From Polytrichum commune (taxonomy: Eukaryota > Streptophyta > Polytrichopsida > Polytrichales > Polytrichaceae), in the NCBI GenBank assembly GCA_950295325.1, contig OX485808.1, positions 312,501 through 376,500 on the forward strand: a stretch of DNA of 64,000 bases, written 5' to 3'. Under the pieces are notes generated by a model, which was not told where the DNA came from, made no database searches, and saw only the letters and a list, made by a program, of their open reading frames with translations. A program made the translations under genes and the position numbers. Shown in pieces: positions 57,601-64,000 of this stretch; position 1 is the stretch's first letter; each line of letters starts with the position of its first letter.

Positions 57601-60220
57601 TTTATTGAAAGTTTGTAACATTGTTTGATTGGTATCACTATGATTTTTTTATACCACTTGGGTATATTTTACGAGAATTCTTTAAAACACTTTTAGCAAT
57701 ATGATCTGGATATTTGAGGATGATTTTGTTTTGATACCTTCAGGGTCTATATACCATCCAAGAACCTTGATACCTAGGTAGATTAGCTTAGTATCAATAT
57801 GGTGTTAAGATGGTATTGACCTTAATAATGACTTAGGTATACAAATATTATTTCATCTTATGATACCCACCAAGTATCAATATCAAACTAGTATTATAAT
57901 TACAATATAGGTCAAGTAGATACTTTTGTTATTATTGTATATTGATACCATGCACGCACATGTACACCAGTCCAACAATGGTAAGTAACTTCAAAAGCAT
58001 GTATTTAAAAATGTTTATGTCCAGATATGGCCTCTCAGACGCTTAGGTGGAAAGGACCATCCAAAGACTTTCTTTGACAAAGGGTTGAGGTGTTTCTTTG
58101 ACAAGATTACCCTAGAGAACGCTCCTTTTCATGTTTATTAGTGCCATAACGTAGTATCCACATGGAGATTCAAGTGGGTCACACCAACTGTATGAATGAC
58201 ACGTGGCAAAATTGGAGGGGAATTATTTTGTCGGGATAGAGACCCCTCTACGGTTGTCAAGGTGAAAAGTTTAAATGGTTCTCAACTTCTTATCTTTGGT
58301 TTCGCATTCTTTGCCTTCTTGTTGTTCATTGGTTCCTTTTTGTTCTCTTGTATGTTTACCTAGAAACCTCTAGCCTTGACATCGGTTTTTCTTTGGCCTT
58401 TCACATGTGACAATACCTCAAAGCCAAAAGCAAGCAATGCCAATTCTCTCTGGTCGTTGATTATTGTACATCGAAGCAAGCAACACAAACTCAATGTACT
58501 TGGAGTGCGCGATCTTGTGGATTTGATTGTGGGAAGAGTGTTAGCCGCGTGTGGAGAGTGCAAATGTGTCTGGAGTGCGGTGTCTAGTTGTGTGGCATAT
58601 GGTTGTTGCAACATCCTATTGTTGATGAGAGCCTCTAAACCTTGTCTTTGTACTAGCTCTGACACTAGAATCGCATTAATGGTCCAATGTTGGATAAGAG
58701 AGGTCAATTGAAATTTTGCTAGAGCTAATCGTGGGGAGCGATTAGGACAATCTTATCCATGATGTACCATTATTTATGAAATAGAATTATACAGTTCATA
58801 AAATTGTTCACAACATGGAGTGAAATTGGTGGTTTATATAATGAACTTGGTTCATGATTTCAATGAAATTGGTAGATTGGTTTGTAAAATCTTGAACTTG
58901 AGTTTACACTTCTATGAATTCATCTTACCAAAGGAGTGATTCAAGTTTGGGTCAAATTTGGCAAGAACATCTCAAAATATAAATAGGCCAGTGTGAATTC
59001 CATAAAGAAAACTTTGAGAACCCCAGTCTAGGCCCCTTGGGCATTTAACCCCAAAGTGCCTACAAGGACATTTTTATCCATGATCTAAACGTCCCTTGGA
59101 TCTTGCTTGGTGAGTATTTTTTTTGTCATCAATTTCCTTCTTTCGAGGGAGCTATTGTCCATCAACAATCACTTCAAGTTCATGTTATGCTTTCAACTTT
59201 TCACCAATCTATAGTACTTGTAATGTCAACCAATTATTCCAAGTTCCTCACCAAAGAATAATGAGTTTTGTGACTACAATGAATTTTTGAAGTTTTTACT
59301 TTTGAATTCATAGGTGAGGACCACAAACTCTTTATGTTTGTTTAACAACATGGATGAGATTCTCTAATCGTGCAAGATTTCATTTTATGACACCAAATAT
59401 AGGGGGCATGTTAAAAAAATGCTTCTCTCAAGTTTGTTGTTAATTCATTTTAATTGGGTTCAACTAGACTAAACCAAGTCTTTAACCCTAACTTCCCAAG
59501 CAACCATTTTTTGGTTGATGGATGATGTACATCCTACATCAATCTCATTTATCCACAAGCAAAAACATTATGAACATCAAGCTAACATGGACACTCAACT
59601 TGTGTAATTTGGGGATGATTAGAATGTGCAAAAATAATGCTAAATTGGAAAGTGGTCATGTTTTTGTTGTGTTGGGAGCTCATGTGAGGGTGTTGACTCC
59701 AATCAAAGGCTGCCACTCTAAGGAAATGAAATGAAATTGATATTAAAGTCCAAGAAGATTAAAAGGCTAATGGGACTAAAAAGCCAAAAAGGCCAATGCT
59801 CACATCAATTTCAATTTTAAGTTTTTAACGAATTAGTTTTAAAACATGTAGTATAAAATAATCACGGGACACTTCACATACTCCAATCACAAGATGACTA
59901 GCCCATTGTAATTTACACATTTTGGCCTAAGAATTTGTGGAGGTGCTCAGCTATTGATTTGTTCCCACCTATGGATCACACAAACATTTCGCTCATTTTC
60001 CATGTGAATTCAATTGGTCAAAGGTCTTTTTGGGTGGGTAAAAACATGGCATTTTCATGTACACTCCTCCCTTCAAATGTTCGTAATCCCAAAATCCATA
60101 GGGAATGACACGCCCCATTTCACCTTTAAGAATAGCTCGTATCCCATGTTACAAGAATCTGCAGTGTCCGGGAAGGTTTTTGGGAATAATCGGTCCAAAA
60201 CCCTAGTGTTTCCAAATCGA
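57600..60220. other. AT-rich intergenic DNA
   Basis: 57,620-57,960 is rich in GATACC/GGTATC-type words (GATACCTTCAGG, TTGATACC, GTATCAAT), perhaps a degenerate local repeat. A 115-codon minus ORF at 58,360-58,707 has no recognised domain. Repeat P copy at 59,150-59,360. Confidence 0.4.
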
Positions 60221-60224
60221 ACCG

Positions 60225-61399
60225 GTTAGATGTTTTGATCTTTCGGTTTTTCTCTTTCTTTGAGGTACATTCCATAGATACTTCTAAAACGATCGGTAAT
60301 TTTCTCAAAGTTTTGAACTTCAATTATTTCTCAAACTCAACCGGTTCATCAAAAACTAGTTGTTGGTTCTCCCCGTTCACTGATGCTACAGATGTATCCC
60401 ACTTTAACCTCAAAATTTATTCATGAAACTTCCACAAACCAACATAAAGGGAAATGCACTCAAAACAACCCTTTCGTAGGCTTTGGGAAGTTAGGGTTTA
60501 AGTGGAAAGACCCGGGGGCTATTCAATGTTAGTGTCTTTCCACACACCCGAATAGCCTTTTGGCTTCCGAGACTTCAGAATCCATTTCATTCCAGAGTCA
60601 GTGTCAGAAAACTTTACTGAATCATAGTTCTCAAGAATCAACCCTTGGATTTCTTGTTTTTAAAGCACATCTTCAGAAATGTTTTACCTCAAATGTTGTT
60701 GTAGGCATTTAGGGTTACAGGTTAACCCATAGGCCACCGCAGAATGACGCTACCGTATCAAGAATTTATATTTGAATTTGCATTGCGGAGAAAACATAGA
60801 ATCGTTTCTATTCTCAAATGACTTCATAGGCGTGTTGCTATATTGGACAAGAGTTCGAGCTTACGAGAGATGTTCCATTGCTTAGAGCTCCACAGCTACA
60901 ACAGAACCAGCGGTGCTGAATCTAATAACTGCTGTTTTAGTTCCACCTATCGATGCATTAATCGATGTGACAAAACCTCACAACCTTCACTCAAAAGGTA
61001 CGAGTTTCCAAATCTGTATGCTCAAACTCTGAAACATGTCAAATACACTTTTGTCAGATTGAAGAACATCAAAAGAGTCAGAATTTCAAATCCGTATTCT
61101 TGCCTGGTGCTATCACAAGCCCAAAGACCTTGGACCTCCACAAGCACACTACAGTCATTAAATGTACATGTTTAAAATAAGAGACAACTAAGTGTTTAAG
61201 AAACTTTGTACAAACCTTTGCACGTTTCCGTGGTGTTGTTTGAGAGCAGAGCAAGGGGACTAAATATCCCTGCAGTCCATCCAGAGGGATTATAAAAACT
61301 AAAATTGAAACCTGACATTCGAGAACTGCAAAAGTGGTAAGAGGTGGACAGGAGGTAAGAGAGAGGTAAACGATACTTGAATGTCAGACTGGAACGTCT
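60225..61399. other. Repeat O copy and unassigned DNA
   Basis: 60,225-60,430 pairs with 32,930-33,130. A 110-codon ORF at 60,843-61,175 shows no domain I recognise. The segment is less repetitive than the rest and could hold the far 3' end of the NF-YB transcript. Confidence 0.35.
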
Positions 61400-62119
61400 T
61401 TAGTGAATAACTTGTACAGAGCTCAATATAATCACAATTGGTGCTAACCTCTGCATACAGTAGAGCTGCAGCCCTTCAGTCCTACTGCACCCACAAGAAC
61501 AGAGGACAGACATGGTATCTAACTCCTGTGGTTTCCTCCTCACTCCCCCAAAAAACCCAACAAACTACTTTTTTCAACTCCCAAAAAGCTGTGACGATTC
61601 AAGCTCCCTATCTCTACAATTTTGTGAGTTTCATTCTTCTTTCCTACAGAGCCTTTCCTACAGGGGAAAAGGTTGTAATTGTCAACAAATTCAAAGCAAA
61701 ATTTTCAACTTTGCTGAAGCCAAGGCTGAGAGAGAGGATGGTAACAGCCATCTTCTTCTTCCACAAACCCCATGGTACTTGCACCTGCCATCATTCCTTG
61801 ATGGCTTTCTGCTTCCAGATTGCGGCCCTTGAGCAGCTCCTTCAAAGCCCTTCTCCCCCAAACTCCATTGTACAATTTTGTCACTTTCCCAAATGACTAA
61901 CCGTTTTCTCCAGCTGGTCACTGCATCCATGACTTTCTTTCACCAAACTCTTTGCATTTCATGGTCGTGTGTTCAACAATGTCCCCTAGCATAGAGCTTC
62001 TTCGCTGCTGCTCCTAAGTTCCAGCCATAGCATTGAAAGGATGGGTGCATAGCATATCATCTCTGTTCTTCTCCTACTCTGCCATTCCTCGACTCAGAGC
62101 CTAAAAGGGTACTTACTCC
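61400..62119 (-). other. Likely NF-YB 3' untranslated and downstream region
   Basis: Not repetitive and less AT-rich than the flanking DNA. It lies directly past the NF-YB stop codon. ORFs of 152 and 106 codons run antisense here, but they resemble no family and are of the sort expected by chance in a CT-rich UTR. No clear AATAAA was found. Confidence 0.35.
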
Positions 62120-63445
62120 CTACATTCCATGAGGCTGGCCTCCACCACTCTGCATAGGCATTTGATACTGTGACATCATCTGGTGAGGCGCATACATCAT
62201 ACCAGGAGGTGGCTGCTGCCCATAAGGCTGCTGCTGCATCATCTGCATTGAAGAAGGGATGCCTTGCTGATGCATACTTCCATTCATGCCATTCATCCCA
62301 CCCTGCATTCCCATAGGTAACATGCTCCCCTGCGTTCCTTCTTTTCCTCCAGACTGCTCGCCAGTCTTCGACATGGAAGCCTTCTCTCCCTCCAGCTCCC
62401 GATACTTGTGCAGGTACACTTTGAGAGGCTCCACGTAGTCTTCAAATCCAAGGGTGCTCATGGCCCAGAGCAAGTCGTCACCATTGATGGTCTTTCTCTT
62501 TTCTCTCTGGCATTTATCAGATGCCTCACCTACAGCAAATAACTTGAATCAGACACAAGGTGCAGTTGCAAGAGATACACCTACGTCTGGATTTGGTTTT
62601 CTTAGATTCTGAATGCGATGTGAAGATCATGCAAGCATTAGCCCAGTTTCTCTAGAACCGTTGGCACAAGACGGACTTTCAGTCGCAGCTCTACAGAGGA
62701 ATGTCAACTTGAAAATCAGGTAAACCGTTTAAAGGAGAAGGACCTTGGTCGGTAATTCAGTTACTATGATGGAGACCCGTATACAAAAATATCTCATTGC
62801 AGCAGACGCAGCCCTAAACCCTAGATATTTTTGTCCACGTGGTACACTTAGTAACTGAAGCAAATCCAGATCTAAAATTACTGACACACAAACTCATGCA
62901 ACAAAACAAATTCGTGTGCTTCGATTCATTACAAGCACGCTTTGCTTCCAACTGTTTCATTTCACATGTCATGATGAATTTAAATACTTCGAATACACCA
63001 TGATGAATGGCCGATAAACATGATCAAAGTGACTTTCACAAGAATTTAATCAATCCTTGTTAAACCATCAGCTTGATCTTGATCTAATTCAACATATAAC
63101 TACGCATATGACATCGCATCAGGGAACATGAATCCACCACACCACGTACAGCCTGAAAGTTAGAATTCGATCAAATTAGGAAAGCCACTTCCACAGCCAC
63201 ACACACACACCTGTGATGAAACTGATGAATTCCGAAACACACTCTTGTACAGTCTCTTTGGCGTCCTTAGAGATCTTGGCGTTCGATGGCAAAGCTTTCT
63301 TCATGATCCGGCTGACATTCGCAATGGGGAGAAACCGGTCCTGCTCTCTCACCGAGGCATCATGACTTCCATAGTGACCTCCTTCGTTGTCTGAATGCGG
63401 GCTGATTTCGGGGGAGGCTGGCTGATGGCCGTAGCTGTCTGCCAT
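62120..63445 (-). CDS. NF-YB: NF-YB subunit of the CCAAT-binding factor, non-LEC1 type
   Basis: Histone-fold subunit that dimerises with NF-YC and, with NF-YA, binds CCAAT boxes in the nucleus. Two exons, 63,445-63,211 and 62,529-62,120, joined in phase 1, give 214 aa. The N-terminus is acidic and His-rich ([16 protein letters not shown]). The histone fold spans about residues 33-124: [79 protein letters not shown]. Residue 60 is Lys where LEC1-type proteins have the diagnostic Asp (D55), so this is the general, non-embryonic class. The C-terminal 85 residues are rich in Met, Gln, Gly and Pro ([16 protein letters not shown]). The donor is ACAG|GTGTGTGTG inside a GT microsatellite. Identification is secure. 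Confidence 0.96.
63199..63210 (-). repeat. GT microsatellite forming the NF-YB 5' splice site
   Basis: Minus strand reads ACAG|GTGTGTGTGTGTGG from 63,211 downward. The first GT is the donor required by the protein phase; the next GT dinucleotides could act as shifted donors, some of them out of frame. Confidence 0.8.
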
Positions 63446-64000
63446 CCTATCGCTCTTACAAATTTGAAGGCAGTCAGCACTACTGTGTGTATTGTGCTTG
63501 TGGATTTACCCTGCCGACTAGTCCTAATAACCTCACTACTACTTTCCCATGCGCCTGTACGACGCTCGAGAATAAGAGAGCTGATGTAACAAGGTTCAAC
63601 AGAAGGAACACCACTCAGATTCTTGAACTGCGATCTTTGCTATAGAAAGCCCTCCATGATAGACCTACACAATTTACAAACCAGCGCACAATCAATCACC
63701 ATAACCTTGTGAAGGATTCAAAACATACGCATCATCTGCAGCTTGCAATAATTCATTTAGCAAAATTATGTGACTTGCCGAGAGCTCTCAGAAGCTCTCA
63801 ATGACTTGAGAAAGACACAGCGAAATCTGGTAAAGAGCGACACCTGAAATTGGTCTGGACAATTCAACGGAAGAAAACGGATGGAAAACTTGATAGAGAC
63901 ACTTTTTCCTACAAAATGGATGTGAAGACCTGCCAGTCACGGTGAACTCGACGTCAATCTATGGAATAAATGCGCACGTAGGATGCATTTTGAGAATAAG
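63446..64000 (-). promoter_or_regulatory. NF-YB upstream region
   Basis: The 555 bp upstream of the NF-YB start show no dispersed repeat and no other gene. They should contain the 5' UTR and proximal promoter. I cannot place a TATA box or transcription start with confidence. Confidence 0.35.

Noticed and set aside
58360-58711. Opposite-strand ORFs of 111 and 115 codons
   Set aside because: Mirror-image openness, no domain and no splice or promoter context.
61438-61896. 152-codon plus-strand ORF
   Set aside because: Antisense to the probable NF-YB 3' UTR, no motif, and a second overlapping frame is equally open.

Overview
This is nuclear DNA from a land plant. The evidence is spliced genes with GT-AG introns and three plant-type gene families: a seven-transmembrane RGS1, an NF-YB CCAAT-binding factor and TPD1-like secreted ligands. 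Most of the window is AT-rich intergenic DNA full of short non-autonomous repeats. The 7TM-RGS gene argues against the mosses that lack it. Together with the repeat-rich intergenic DNA and moderate introns this suggests a vascular plant, perhaps a lycophyte or fern, but the placement is inference. I see no rRNA, tRNA, CRISPR, bacterial operon or intact autonomous transposon.

Layout. 1-13,700 is repeat-dominated and has no gene I can support: MITE-like elements, tandem duplications, a 60-bp minisatellite (9,563-9,890), a GA microsatellite and long G/C homopolymers. 14,200-18,400 (minus strand) is a TPD1-like cluster: one complete three-exon gene (16,201-17,894), an exon pair (15,239-15,772) and a lone terminal exon (14,658-14,962), with a possible tiny Cys-rich ORF downstream. 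18,400-20,060 is GC- and CpG-richer without a recognisable product. 20,060-44,250 is a long repeat-rich, gene-free stretch with several well-bounded MITEs, including a 375-bp element with 27-bp perfect terminal inverted repeats and TAA target duplication.

44,250-54,400 (plus strand) is an RGS1 gene. It has a promoter-like segment with a GACACGTGTC palindrome, a seven-unit ~160-bp tandem array, predicted leader exons, and 12 coding exons spanning about 7.1 kb. I joined the exons by hand and all splice phases agree. The product is about 627 aa: seven membrane helices, an RGS box and a C-terminal tail far longer than in Arabidopsis. 54,400-61,400 is again repeats. 62,120-63,445 (minus strand) is a two-exon NF-YB subunit of the non-LEC1 type.

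The three loci are not an obvious pathway. RGS1 is a plasma-membrane GTPase accelerator for the G-alpha subunit, NF-YB a nuclear histone-fold factor, and the TPD1-like proteins presumed secreted ligands of an LRR receptor kinase. The most interesting points are the phase-compatible duplicated TPD1-like exons served by a single visible signal-peptide exon, the extended RGS1 tail, the tandem array upstream of RGS1, the NF-YB donor site inside a GT microsatellite, and homologous repeats carrying poly-G in one copy and poly-C in the other at the same site.
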